Origin: Patescibacteria group bacterium
Lineage (GTDB): Bacteria; Patescibacteriota; Patescibacteriia; Patescibacteriales; JAQTRU01
NCBI GenBank assembly: GCA_028711655.1
Contig: JAQTRU010000003.1
Location: 1-47,993, forward strand
Direction: 5' to 3'
DNA: 47,993 nucleotides
Shown here: positions 32,131 through 40,189 of the stretch, in pieces
Layout: each line of letters starts with the position of its first letter
Position numbering within the stretch: the stretch's first letter is position 1
The notes under the pieces: generated by a model
Seen by the model: only the letters and a program-made list of their open reading frames with translations
What the model was told of the DNA's origin: nothing
The model's database searches: none
Made by a program: the position numbers and the translations under genes

Positions 32131-33939
32131 ATGATCACAAAATACAAATCAAATCTCTCTTCCACGTCCCAACTGCGGGAAGCAAGGAGAAAAAAAACTC
32201 CGCCGTCTGGCGGCCTGGTTAAATTTAAGCCCGGGTTTGCCAAAGCCAGGCCAATGGGCTTAAAAGAAAAATTAAGAATCATAGTCTTGGGCGGCCTGGA
32301 AGAAGTCGGCCGGAATATGACCGTCCTGGAAAGCGGAAATGACATCATTATTATTGACATGGGTTTGCAGTTTCCGGAAGAAGATATGCCGGGAATAGAT
32401 TATATTATCCCGAATATTTCCTATTTGGAAGGCAAAAAGGACAAAATCAGGGGAATTATTATTACCCATGGCCACTATGACCATATCGGCGCCATTCCCC
32501 ATCTTATGGCAAAACTGGGTAACCCGCCGATTTATACCGGCGCCTTAACTGCCGGCCTGATAAACAAGCGCCAGGAAGAATTCCGCCAAGCGCCAAAACT
32601 TAACATCGTCCGAATTAATGAAAATTCGGAAATAAAATTGGGCAAAGAATTCGGGGCCAAATTTCTGCGCATAAACCATTCTATTCCCGACTGTTTTGCG
32701 GTCATTGTTGAGACCCGATTGGGAGCTATTATCCATACCGGAGACTTCAAGATTGATTATTCCCCGGTCAATGATAAGCCGGCGGACTTAAACAGAATCG
32801 CCCAAATAGGCGGACGCGGCGTCCTGCTCCTGCTGTCAGATTCGACTGACTCAACCCACCCCGGTTATCAGGTGTCAGAATCTTCAATCGGCGATGAAAT
32901 GGGTAAAATTTTTGAAAAAATTGGCGGCCGGATTATTATCGGCACTTTTGCCTCACAATTAAGCCGGGTCCAAAAAATATTTGATCTGGCGGAAAAATAT
33001 GACCGAAAAATCTATCTGCAAGGGCGGTCTATGAACAACAATGTAGAAATTGCCCACCAGATCGGCTACCTTAAATTCAACCCCAAAATCCTGATTAACG
33101 ACAAAGATTTAAAAAATCTGCCTGACAATAAAATTTTGATTATCGGCACCGGCGCCCAAGGAGAGAGTAATGCTTTTCTCTCTCGGGTAGTAAACGGCGA
33201 GCACCGGATTATCAGTTTAAAGTCGGGGGATACGGTAATTTTTTCTTCTTCGGTTATTCCGGGGAATGAAAGAACCATTCAGAACCTGCGGGATATGATG
33301 GTAAGACAGGGAGCTAATGTCATTAATTACGAAATGATGGATATTCATGCCGGCGGCCATGCCAAACAGGAAGATTTAAAGCTGATGATGCGGCTCTTAA
33401 AGCCGAAATACCTCATGCCGATCGAGGGCAACCATTATATGTTAAAGGCCCATGCCCAACTGGCCGAACAAGTGGGTCTTGCCAAAAACAACATCCTGGT
33501 GGCTGATAACGGGCAGGTTGTGGAATTCAAAAAAGAAGGCGGGGAAATCCGGGGAACTTTAACCAAAGAAAAAGTGCCGACTGATTATGTTATGGTTGAC
33601 GGCTTGGGCGTAGGCGATGTTTCCAATATTGTTCTGCGCGACCGGCGCATGATGGCTGCTGATGGCATGATTGTGGTCATCGCCACCATTGACTCGAAAA
33701 CCGGCGATACGATCGGAAACCCGGACATAATCTCCCGCGGCTTCGTCTACATGAAAGAAAACCGCGAACTTATAGAAAAAACCCGAATGAAAGTAAAAAA
33801 ACTGGTCAAAGACCATGATCGCCGCACCCCGGCCAATGATGAATACATAAAAAATAAAATCAGAAATGATATAAGCCAGTTTCTCTTTAGCCAGACCAAG
33901 CGCCGCCCCATGGTCCTGCCCGTAATAATAAAAGTTTAA
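32131..33939 (+). CDS. rnj: Ribonuclease J
   Basis: RNase J is a metallo-beta-lactamase/beta-CASP nuclease with 5'-3' exo- and endonuclease activity in mRNA decay and rRNA processing. In this 602-residue protein the zinc motif HGHYDHIG is at 113-120, HTGDFKIDY near 206-214 and the beta-CASP and C-terminal motifs (SSSVIPGNE, HAGGHAKQED, GNHYMLKAHAQLAE) are present. The catalytic ligands look intact. An extra ~40 residues precede the core (GLKEKLRIIVLGGLEEVGRN); the start could instead be the ATG at 32251. In a genome with few other RNases it may be the main decay enzyme. Confidence 0.95.
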   Translation: MITKYKSNLSSTSQLREARRKKTPPSGGLVKFKPGFAKARPMGLKEKLRIIVLGGLEEVGRNMTVLESGNDIIIIDMGLQFPEEDMPGIDYIIPNISYLEGKKDKIRGIIITHGHYDHIGAIPHLMAKLGNPPIYTGALTAGLINKRQEEFRQAPKLNIVRINENSEIKLGKEFGAKFLRINHSIPDCFAVIVETRLGAIIHTGDFKIDYSPVNDKPADLNRIAQIGGRGVLLLLSDSTDSTHPGYQVSESSIGDEMGKIFEKIGGRIIIGTFASQLSRVQKIFDLAEKYDRKIYLQGRSMNNNVEIAHQIGYLKFNPKILINDKDLKNLPDNKILIIGTGAQGESNAFLSRVVNGEHRIISLKSGDTVIFSSSVIPGNERTIQNLRDMMVRQGANVINYEMMDIHAGGHAKQEDLKLMMRLLKPKYLMPIEGNHYMLKAHAQLAEQVGLAKNNILVADNGQVVEFKKEGGEIRGTLTKEKVPTDYVMVDGLGVGDVSNIVLRDRRMMAADGMIVVIATIDSKTGDTIGNPDIISRGFVYMKENRELIEKTRMKVKKLVKDHDRRTPANDEYIKNKIRNDISQFLFSQTKRRPMVLPVIIKV

Positions 33940-33943
33940 TTTA

Positions 33944-34132
33944 CCCCGCACAAAAAAGCCTCTTCACCCCGTTAGATAACCAATAGCTATTATCTAACAG
34001 GGTGAACGAAATCGGAGGTGTAATAAATTGTCGCGGTCGGTGGCCTAATGCCGCCGACAGGCCCCGCGCTTATTGAAATCCGAGATACTCCCTCCGATAG
34101 ATGCGGGGCAGGCGACACATTTTTTTGCGGGG
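33944..34132. other. Structured dispersed element, copy A
   Basis: This 189-bp element has inverted ends (CCCCGC-ACAAAAAA and TTTTTTTGCGGGG). Inside are a 17-bp hairpin (33963-33979 with 33990-34006), a conserved ATCGGAGGTGTAATAAATTG block, a 9-bp hairpin (34036-34044 with 34050-34058) and CCTCCGAT (34091-34098) complementary to ATCGGAGG. Copy B at 45426-45548 lacks both hairpins but keeps the rest. Neither strand contains a credible gene. It lies after rnj. Confidence 0.7.
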
Positions 34133-34177
34133 CTCACTCTTTCTTTCCGGCAAAAAAGGCCGGGAGAATTCTTCTTC

Positions 34178-34216
34178 AAATAAAAAAGACGGGCGAATTT
34201 CCTGTCTTTTTTATTT
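34178..34216. terminator. Bidirectional terminator
   Basis: A 16-bp stem AAATAAAAAAGACGGG / CCTGTCTTTTTTATTT around a 7-base loop has A runs on one side and T runs on the other. It can end both the rnj transcript and the minus-strand small acidic gene. Confidence 0.8.
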
Positions 34217-34231
34217 AAAATCAATTCTGAC

Positions 34232-34444
34232 TTAAGAAACAAATTTTTCTTCTACCTCCTCCCACATATCCAATAATTGGTCTTCTATAAACTCTAAATT
34301 ATCATCATCGGTAAGTTTGCCTTTTTCCTCAAAATAATCAATCGTCTCTTCAATGAATTGCTTATAAGCCTCGCGGTCATAAGCGCCCTGCTCTTTCATT
34401 TTCTTCTTTACCAAATTTAAAATTTCTTGAATTGTCCCTTCCAT
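34232..34444 (-). CDS. Small acidic helical protein
   Basis: I do not recognise this 70-residue protein. It is very acidic and all-helical in appearance: TIQEILNLVKKKMKEQGAY, KQFIEETIDYFEEKGKL, and EFIEDQLLDMWEEVEEKF. There is no TM or cysteine. It has its own TTGACT-16-TATAAT promoter (34479-34506) and a terminator on both sides. That arrangement, with no larger gene over it, supports a real gene. A regulatory or adaptor role is only a guess. Confidence 0.75.
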   Translation of the reverse strand: MEGTIQEILNLVKKKMKEQGAYDREAYKQFIEETIDYFEEKGKLTDDDNLEFIEDQLLDMWEEVEEKFVS

Positions 34445-34478
34445 ATTATTTCTTTAAAAATAAACTTTTTCTAATTAC

Positions 34479-34506
34479 ATTATAATATAATCTCAAAAGG
34501 AGTCAA
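34479..34506 (-). promoter_or_regulatory. Promoter of the small acidic protein gene
   Basis: On the minus strand TTGACT is at 34506-34501 and TATAAT at 34484-34479, spacer 16 bp. Its -35 box is 5 bp from the divergent -35 box at 34512. Confidence 0.7.
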
Positions 34507-34511
34507 TCCAA

Positions 34512-34540
34512 TTGACTAAAATAGTCAAAAATGTTAATAT
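34512..34540 (+). promoter_or_regulatory. Promoter of the LysM/M23 gene
   Basis: TTGACT at 34512-34517 and TAATAT at 34535-34540, spacer 17 bp. Starts near 34547, about 88 nt before the gene. The two -35 boxes form AGTCAATCCAATTGACT, an inverted repeat that could bind a dimeric regulator. Confidence 0.65.
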
Positions 34541-34634
34541 AATTTTAGATGCTAAAAAAATTGCAAGCAATTAGCTAAGTTAAAAACTAAAACATATTCG
34601 CAGAAAAAACGGGATAAAAGCAAAAAAAATATCA

Positions 34635-35972
34635 GTGGATTTACTGATCTTCCTCATTAAATTCCTGATCTTTCTAAAGAGGTTGATAACCGCTTTTTTT
34701 ATTATTGCCTTCAAACCAACCCGAGCTATCCTCCGTTTTGTCTTCTATCAGGTTTTAGTGAGAATCTACAGCTTTTATCTCTCTTTGGGGAAAAGATTGG
34801 GCTGGACAAAACGCGGCCAGAATTTTTTTGCGGTTTTTTTGCCAAAAAAACTTGCTCAAATTTTTACAACCGGGTTAGTTTTAACAATCATTTTTATCAA
34901 CTTGGCCGGCCATACTAAAGCCGGAGCAATGACGGAAAAAGCCCGTAAAACCATTATGGCCTCCCTGGTGCAAAGCGAATTTGGGGACTTGGAGGCGGAG
35001 GAGTTAATTGAAGAATTTGCCGATGAAATTGGAGCGTCCGAAACTATTGGACAGTCTTATATTGACAGTTCCGCTGTTTTAAAAAGCGAACCGCAGGCTA
35101 TGATGAAAGCGCCAGACGAAATCGAGCGGGAAGAAAACATTTCTTCCCTCACCCGGGAGGGCTCCGCTTTGATAAAGCCGGAAATGGCTTCCACGGCGAG
35201 GAGCAAAAAACCCCGTTCTGAAATTATTTATTATGCCGTCAAACCTGGCGATTCCGTCTCCACTATCGCGGAGGATTTTGATATCAGCGTAAATACGATT
35301 CTTTGGGAAAATAATTTAAGCGCTTATTCTTTGATCCGACCGGGCCAAAACCTGGCGATTCTTCCAACCACCGGCGTTACCCACAAAGTCGCCAGAGGAG
35401 AAAATCTGGGAGCCATTGCCAAAAAATACGGGATAGAAGAAACTAAAATTTTGGAGGCTAACAGCCTGGCCAGCCTTGATAAATTAGCTGCTGGCCAAAA
35501 ATTGATTATTCCCGGCGGCCGCCAGATTACTTATGCTGTTTCCACGGCTTCAACTTACTCTGGTTTGTCCGCTATCAAAGATTTGATTGTTCCGCCGGCA
35601 GCGGCTCCGGCCGCCAACATGATGAACTGGCCTACGGTTGGCTCCCGAATCACCCAATATTATTCCTGGCGCCACTACGGCGTTGATATCGCCAACAAGC
35701 TTGGCACCCCGATTTATGCGGCTGATGCCGGAACGATTGAATTCGCCGGATGGAAAACCGGCTACGGCAATACGATTATTATTAATCACGGCGGCGGTAA
35801 AAAAACCTTGTATGGTCATTTGTCAAAATTCTATATTGAAAAAGGGCAAAAAGTTGATAAAGGAGAATCAGTCGCCGCCATGGGTTCAACCGGCTGGTCA
35901 ACCGGATCGCATTTGCATTTTGAAGTCATAATAAACGACCGCAAATATAACCCGCTCAATTACATTAGATAA
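34635..35972 (+). CDS. LysM-M23 peptidoglycan endopeptidase
   Basis: This 445-residue cell-wall hydrolase has a hydrophobic N-terminal region (about 1-30) and a TM near 75-92, then a linker, two LysM peptidoglycan-binding domains (about 195-243 and 248-295) and a C-terminal M23 metallopeptidase domain (about 330-445). The HYGVD zinc motif is near 348-352 and HLHFE near 426-430, so the site is intact. It likely cleaves cross-links during growth or division. The start is GTG with no Shine-Dalgarno; the promoter at 34512 supports it. Its gene is divergent from the small acidic gene. Confidence 0.92.
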   Translation: MDLLIFLIKFLIFLKRLITAFFIIAFKPTRAILRFVFYQVLVRIYSFYLSLGKRLGWTKRGQNFFAVFLPKKLAQIFTTGLVLTIIFINLAGHTKAGAMTEKARKTIMASLVQSEFGDLEAEELIEEFADEIGASETIGQSYIDSSAVLKSEPQAMMKAPDEIEREENISSLTREGSALIKPEMASTARSKKPRSEIIYYAVKPGDSVSTIAEDFDISVNTILWENNLSAYSLIRPGQNLAILPTTGVTHKVARGENLGAIAKKYGIEETKILEANSLASLDKLAAGQKLIIPGGRQITYAVSTASTYSGLSAIKDLIVPPAAAPAANMMNWPTVGSRITQYYSWRHYGVDIANKLGTPIYAADAGTIEFAGWKTGYGNTIIINHGGGKKTLYGHLSKFYIEKGQKVDKGESVAAMGSTGWSTGSHLHFEVIINDRKYNPLNYIR

Positions 35973-35987
35973 TCCTGCCGCCCCAGT

Positions 35988-36165
35988 TCCCCCCCCTTAG
36001 ATAAGAAGGGGCCAGGGGCGGTCTGATTAAATCAAAAATTCCAAATCCGAAGCGCCAAATTCCAAATAATGTCCAAATCTCAATAACTATAAGAGTGGTC
36101 TAGTTTTGAACATTTAGATTTTAGATTTTATTTGAAATTTGTAATTTGTAATTTGTAATTTATAA
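35988..36165. repeat. Repeat-filled gap
   Basis: A CCCCCCCTTAGATAAGAAGGGG unit (35988-36010) is followed by AAATTCCAAATCCGAAGCGCC and inverted TTTGAAATTTGTAATTTGTA sequences related to the ATTACAAAT family. No gene. Confidence 0.6.
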
Positions 36166-36169
36166 TATT

Positions 36170-36427
36170 ATGGGCCATTTTATTTTTGGCGCTGTTATTA
36201 TTGCCGTTGGCGCCTCTCTCGTTATAAAATCCGAGGCCTTTCTTTCCGCTTTCGGCCGCATCGGATTTTTTGAAAAACACCTTGGTTTAGAAGGCGGTTC
36301 GCGCCTGGGATATAAAATCATCGGCATCTTGACAATCTTTATCGGGCTGCTTATTATGACTAACATGATTGGCGGTTTTATGATGTGGCTCCTGTCGCCC
36401 CTCTTGAAATACAGTCAACCGCGATAA
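36170..36427 (+). CDS. Small two-TM membrane protein
   Basis: I do not recognise this 85-residue protein. TM1 is about 3-21 (FIFGAVIIAVGASLVIKS), then a short loop with AFGRIGFFEKHLGLEGGSRLG, and TM2 about 47-73 (KIIGILTIFIGLLIMTN). It is probably an inner membrane protein of unknown role. It lies 65 bp upstream of tRNA-Ala. Confidence 0.7.
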   Translation: MGHFIFGAVIIAVGASLVIKSEAFLSAFGRIGFFEKHLGLEGGSRLGYKIIGILTIFIGLLIMTNMIGGFMMWLLSPLLKYSQPR

Positions 36428-36492
36428 CAGTTAACTTCTGACAAAAAAACTCTTGTTAATTGTTAAATATCAAAAATTAGCTGTTAATATCC

Positions 36493-36566
36493 GGGCTGTT
36501 AGCTCAACTGGCTAGAGCACCTGTTTTGCATACAGGAGGTTAAGGGTTCAAGTCCCTTACAGTCCA
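36493..36566 (+). tRNA. tRNA-Ala (TGC)
   Basis: GGGCTGT pairs with ACAGTCC, placing G3:U70, the alanine identity element; the anticodon loop TTTGCAT gives UGC. Discriminator A; CCA is not encoded. It is 74 nt. Confidence 0.95.
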
Positions 36567-36597
36567 CTTCTATCTAATAAATTTTAATTATAATTTT

Positions 36598-36813
36598 ATG
36601 AAAAAAAACGAAAGCAAACAAACTGCGGAAACAGTAAAAGACGAATTAAAACAAGCCTATGGCAAATTAACAGAAACTATCGGTCGGGCGCAAAAGAGGT
36701 ACGGCAAACTAGACGACAAAACCAAAAAACAAATAACGACCGGCCTTCTCGGCGCCGTCGCTTTGATCGCCGGAGCTATCGGGGCAAAAAAAATAATAAA
36801 GAAAAAGAAATAA
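36598..36813 (+). CDS. Small charged protein with C-terminal TM
   Basis: This 71-residue protein has an amphipathic helix (KDELKQAYGKLTETIGRAQ, resembling CsbD/YtxH-like stress proteins) and a C-terminal hydrophobic stretch (TTGLLGAVALIAGAIGAKK) ending in KKKK. It is probably anchored to the membrane. The next gene starts within 3 bases of its stop, so they are co-transcribed. Confidence 0.68.
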   Translation: MKKNESKQTAETVKDELKQAYGKLTETIGRAQKRYGKLDDKTKKQITTGLLGAVALIAGAIGAKKIIKKKK

Positions 36814-36815
36814 TT

Positions 36816-36908
36816 ATGATAAACTTGGCTATTATTATAATAATTGTAATATTCGTCATTCTTGCTGTTGGCGCCGTAATTATGGGCGCAAGAGAAGATA
36901 AAAAATAA
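36816..36908 (+). CDS. 30-residue single-TM microprotein
   Basis: The frame is ATG...TAA, 30 codons, reading MINLAIIIIIVIFVILAVGA then VIMGAREDKK. One TM helix with a basic, charged C-terminus. It begins 3 bases after the previous stop and ends 5 bases before the YwbE gene, so it sits tightly in a small operon. This position and the clean TM profile support translation; no homologue is claimed. Confidence 0.5.
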   Translation: MINLAIIIIIVIFVILAVGAVIMGAREDKK

Positions 36909-36913
36909 CAAAT

Positions 36914-37105
36914 ATGGACGGAACTATCAGAAACAATATTAAGCCGGGTTTGCGTGTTGCTATCGTGCAAAAGCAAGACCAACAAAGCGGAAAATTAACC
37001 GAAGGCATTGTGGCCGATATTTTAACCAATTCTCCCAACCACCCTCGCGGAATAAAGGCGCGCCTGGAAACCGGCGAAGTCGGAAGAGTGCAAATCATTT
37101 ATTAA
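36914..37105 (+). CDS. ywbE: YwbE family protein
   Basis: This 63-residue protein matches the YwbE/DUF2196 family by memory: DGTIRNNIKPGLRVAIVQKQ and TEGIVADILTNSPNHPRGIK, then VGRVQIIY. The family is found in many bacteria; its role is not established. It ends a small operon of three tiny genes and is followed by a terminator. Confidence 0.88.
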   Translation: MDGTIRNNIKPGLRVAIVQKQDQQSGKLTEGIVADILTNSPNHPRGIKARLETGEVGRVQIIY

Positions 37106-37140
37106 AAACCAAAAAATAATGCGGTAAACAAAAAACAGAC

Positions 37141-37174
37141 AAAACGCTTTGTCTTTGGGATAAGGCGTTTTTTT
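37141..37174 (+). terminator. Rho-independent terminator after ywbE
   Basis: AAAACGC (37141-37147) pairs with GCGTTTT (37165-37171), followed by further T residues. It ends the small operon right before the polA promoter. Confidence 0.8.
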
Positions 37175-37176
37175 AA

Positions 37177-37205
37177 TTGATTTTCCCCGTTTTCTATGGT
37201 GTAAT
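37177..37205 (+). promoter_or_regulatory. Promoter of polA with a leaderless start
   Basis: TTGATT at 37177-37182 and TGTAAT at 37200-37205, spacer 17 bp. The predicted start coincides with the ATG at 37212 (7 bp after the -10), so the mRNA is probably leaderless. Confidence 0.6.
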
Positions 37206-37211
37206 ATTAGT

Positions 37212-40019
37212 ATGGCAAAAGCTAATCCAAAATTATTAATTATAGACGGCAATGCGCTTATCCACCGCAGTTTTCACGCCTTGCCGCCAACTATGTCCAC
37301 CAAAGCCGGAGAAATAGTTAATGCGGTTTATGGCTTTACCGCAGTTCTCCTGAAAGCGATTCGGGAATTTAAACCCCGGTATGTGGTCTTGACTTTGGAT
37401 AGAAAAGCTCCAACTTTCAGGCACGAACAATTCAAAGAATACAAGGCCACGCGGATTAAGGCCCCGGACGATCTTTACGCCCAGATACCGCGGGTTAAAG
37501 AAATCGCCGAGAGTTTTTCCATTCCTATTTTTGAGAAAGACGGATTTGAAGCCGATGATTTAATCGGCACGATTGCTAAAAAAATTAACGGCGGGGTTGA
37601 AAAAATAATCGTCACCGGAGATATGGACACTTTACAGCTGGTTAATAGCCTCACCAAGGTCTATACCATGAGCCGCGGCCTGTCAGACAGCGTAATTTAC
37701 GATGCCGAGGCGGTCAAAACGCGCTTTGGCTTGACGCCGGAACAGATGATTGACTTCAAGGCTTTGCGCGGCGACCCGAGCGACAATATCCCGGGAGTAC
37801 GGGGCATAGGCGAAAAAGGCGCGATTGAACTTTTGGCTAATTTCAAAACCCTGGACGGCGTTTACGAAAATATTGAATCAAAAAAAATTAAAGATCGGAC
37901 AAGAAGTTTATTAAAAGAGCAAAAAAAACAAGCCTACTTATCAAAAAATTTAGCCACGATAAAATGCGACGTTAACCTGAATTTTGACCTTGAAAAAACC
38001 CGCTTTGCCGGCTTTGACCAGGAAAGGGTCGTTAAACTTTTCAGTGAGTTGGAGTTTAAATCTTTACTTCCCAGATTGCACGCTTTGGCCGGCCAAAGCG
38101 AAGAAACCAAAGAGGTTAAGGAAGAAAAAATCTTGGATAAATTTGAACGAAACCGAAAAAAATTCAAATATATTTTAGTTAAAGAAGAAAAAGGCTTTGA
38201 AAAATTTTTTAGAGAGCTAAAAAAACAGAAATATTTCACTTTTGACACCGAAACTTCTTCTTTCGATCCCTTAACCGCCCGGCTCTTGGGCGTCAGTTTT
38301 TCTTGGAAAGAAGGCGAGTCCTGCTTCATCAGCACTAGAAGTTTACAAAATCAAGATAACAAAAAGACAAATTTATTTAACTATAACCCAACACCCAACA
38401 CCTCTCTCCATCCTTGGCTAACCAAACTTGCCCCAGTTTTTGCCGATTATAAAATAAAAAAATATGGCCATAATATAAAATTTGATACCCGAGTCATTGA
38501 AGCCCAGGGAATAAAAACAGGGGGCATAGCTTTTGATACTATGGTTGCTTCTTATCTTCTTAACCCGGGAACGCGCCAACACAATCTGGACGCTTTAACT
38601 TTTTCCGAATTAGGTTTTGAAAAAATCAGCAAAGACGATCTTTTGGGACGCGGTCGGGAAAAAATTACTTTTTCGGAGGTGGGGGAAGAAAAGCTGGCCA
38701 TTTATTCCTGCGAAGACGCGGATTTTACCAACCGCCTAGTCAACAAACTGCGGACGCAACTCAAAAAACAGAAGCTGGATGACCTTTTCAAAAAAATTGA
38801 AATGCCCCTGATAGACGTTTTGGCGGAAATGGAAAATAACGGAATCTTAATTGATAAAAACTTGCTTAATAAAATGAGCGAAAAAGTTTCGCAAAAACTG
38901 GAAGAATTGGAGAAAAAAATCTACAAACAAGCCGGCGCCAAGTTTAACGTTAATTCCACCCAACAGCTGCGCGAAATTCTTTTTTCCAAATTAGCTATTC
39001 CGATTGATAACATTAAAAAAAACAAAACCGGCTTGTCTACGGCCGCGGATGAACTTGACAAAATGAAGGACCTGCATCCGATTATCGCTTTAATCCAGGA
39101 ATACCGTGAACTTACAAAATTAACCACAACCTACATAGATGCTTTACCGAACCTAATTAATAAAAAAACCGGGCGTCTGCACACGAGTTTTAACCAAACG
39201 ATCACGGCTACCGGCCGTCTCTCTTCAACGGAACCAAATCTGCAAAATATCCCTGTGCGTACGGAATTGGGCAGGGAAATCCGGAAAGCGTTTATAGCGG
39301 ACAAGGGGGGAAAAATTGTAAGTTTTGATTATTCCCAAATTGAATTGCGCCTGGCCGCCCACATGTCTGGGGACAAAAGAATGATTAAAGCCTTCAAGGA
39401 CGGGGCGGATATCCATACGGCCACAGCCGCGGAAATTAACCGGGTTAACCCGGAAACGGTTACCAAAAATATGCGCCGCGAAGCCAAGGCTATAAATTTC
39501 GGCATTCTTTACGGCCAAGGCCCGCATGGACTTTCCCAGTCAGCCGGCATTCCCTATGGCCAAGCCAAAGATTTTATTGACCAATATTTTATTGCCCACA
39601 AAGAAATACAAAAATTTATAGACAAAACCATTGAAAACGCCAGAAAAAACGGGTATGTGGAAACTCTATTCGGCCGACGGCGTTATCTGCCGGAAATAAA
39701 TTCTTCTGTCATCCCGGTCAAAAAAGGAGCGGAACGAATGGCTATTAACGCGCCCTTGCAGGGTACGGCCGCGGATTTGATAAAGGCTGCTATGATAAAA
39801 ATCCATAACTTGATCGCTGGAAAAGAAAATGTTAAGATGCTTCTTCAGGTCCATGATGAGTTGATTTTTGAAATAGAGGAAAAAGAAATTAGAAAAATAG
39901 TTCCCCAAATCAAAGATATTATGGAAAATGTCTTGAAACTAAAAGTGCCGATTTTGGTAGAAGCCAGCGCCGGGGATAATTGGGGAGAGATGAATAAGTT
40001 GAAAGTTGAAAGTTTATAA
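37212..40019 (+). CDS. polA: DNA polymerase I
   Basis: PolA removes primers and fills gaps. The 935-residue protein has the 5' nuclease domain (about 1-290; DGNALIHRSFHALP, KEDGFEADDLIGT-like acidic sites), an intact DEDDy proofreading domain (about 320-510; FDTETSS, HNIKFDTRVIE, YSCEDAD) and the polymerase domain with motif A DYSQIELRLAAHMSGD, motif B RREAKAINFGILYGQG (Phe, so ddNTPs discriminated against) and motif C QVHDELIFE. Both exonucleases look functional; many Patescibacteria keep one or both. Length is normal. Start codon at the predicted transcription start. Confidence 0.98.
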   Translation: MAKANPKLLIIDGNALIHRSFHALPPTMSTKAGEIVNAVYGFTAVLLKAIREFKPRYVVLTLDRKAPTFRHEQFKEYKATRIKAPDDLYAQIPRVKEIAESFSIPIFEKDGFEADDLIGTIAKKINGGVEKIIVTGDMDTLQLVNSLTKVYTMSRGLSDSVIYDAEAVKTRFGLTPEQMIDFKALRGDPSDNIPGVRGIGEKGAIELLANFKTLDGVYENIESKKIKDRTRSLLKEQKKQAYLSKNLATIKCDVNLNFDLEKTRFAGFDQERVVKLFSELEFKSLLPRLHALAGQSEETKEVKEEKILDKFERNRKKFKYILVKEEKGFEKFFRELKKQKYFTFDTETSSFDPLTARLLGVSFSWKEGESCFISTRSLQNQDNKKTNLFNYNPTPNTSLHPWLTKLAPVFADYKIKKYGHNIKFDTRVIEAQGIKTGGIAFDTMVASYLLNPGTRQHNLDALTFSELGFEKISKDDLLGRGREKITFSEVGEEKLAIYSCEDADFTNRLVNKLRTQLKKQKLDDLFKKIEMPLIDVLAEMENNGILIDKNLLNKMSEKVSQKLEELEKKIYKQAGAKFNVNSTQQLREILFSKLAIPIDNIKKNKTGLSTAADELDKMKDLHPIIALIQEYRELTKLTTTYIDALPNLINKKTGRLHTSFNQTITATGRLSSTEPNLQNIPVRTELGREIRKAFIADKGGKIVSFDYSQIELRLAAHMSGDKRMIKAFKDGADIHTATAAEINRVNPETVTKNMRREAKAINFGILYGQGPHGLSQSAGIPYGQAKDFIDQYFIAHKEIQKFIDKTIENARKNGYVETLFGRRRYLPEINSSVIPVKKGAERMAINAPLQGTAADLIKAAMIKIHNLIAGKENVKMLLQVHDELIFEIEEKEIRKIVPQIKDIMENVLKLKVPILVEASAGDNWGEMNKLKVESL

Positions 40020-40189
40020 AGTTAAAAATTTAGAAAAAACCTTTTATAGCTTGAGAATTGATTGTCCGCCAAAGCGCCAGTGGCGGCGGGAGGTCCCCGA
40101 AACCTCCTGCCTGCCAGCAGGCAGATTGTTTGCTGGCGCCTGTCCGCCCCTGGCGGATTTACAAAAGCAGGCCCTAGCGAAACATCCTT
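40020..40189. other. Gap between polA and murD
   Basis: This 170-bp gap holds nested GC-rich hairpins: CGCCAGTGGCGGCG, CCTGCCTGCCAGCAGGCAG (40107-40125) and CCGCCCCTGGCGG. The centre belongs to the GGCAGGC family. No gene or promoter is obvious, so murD may be co-transcribed with polA. Confidence 0.6.

Noticed and set aside
34045-34242. Minus-strand frames with PAKKCVA and ASIG peptides in element copies A and B
   Set aside because: Both copies share the frame only because the DNA is homologous; there is no shared start, and structure pairing explains the conservation better.
36161-36166. TATAAT as a leaderless promoter for the 85-residue membrane protein
   Set aside because: It lies only 3 bp from the ATG, so initiation would fall within the coding sequence, and no -35 is seen.
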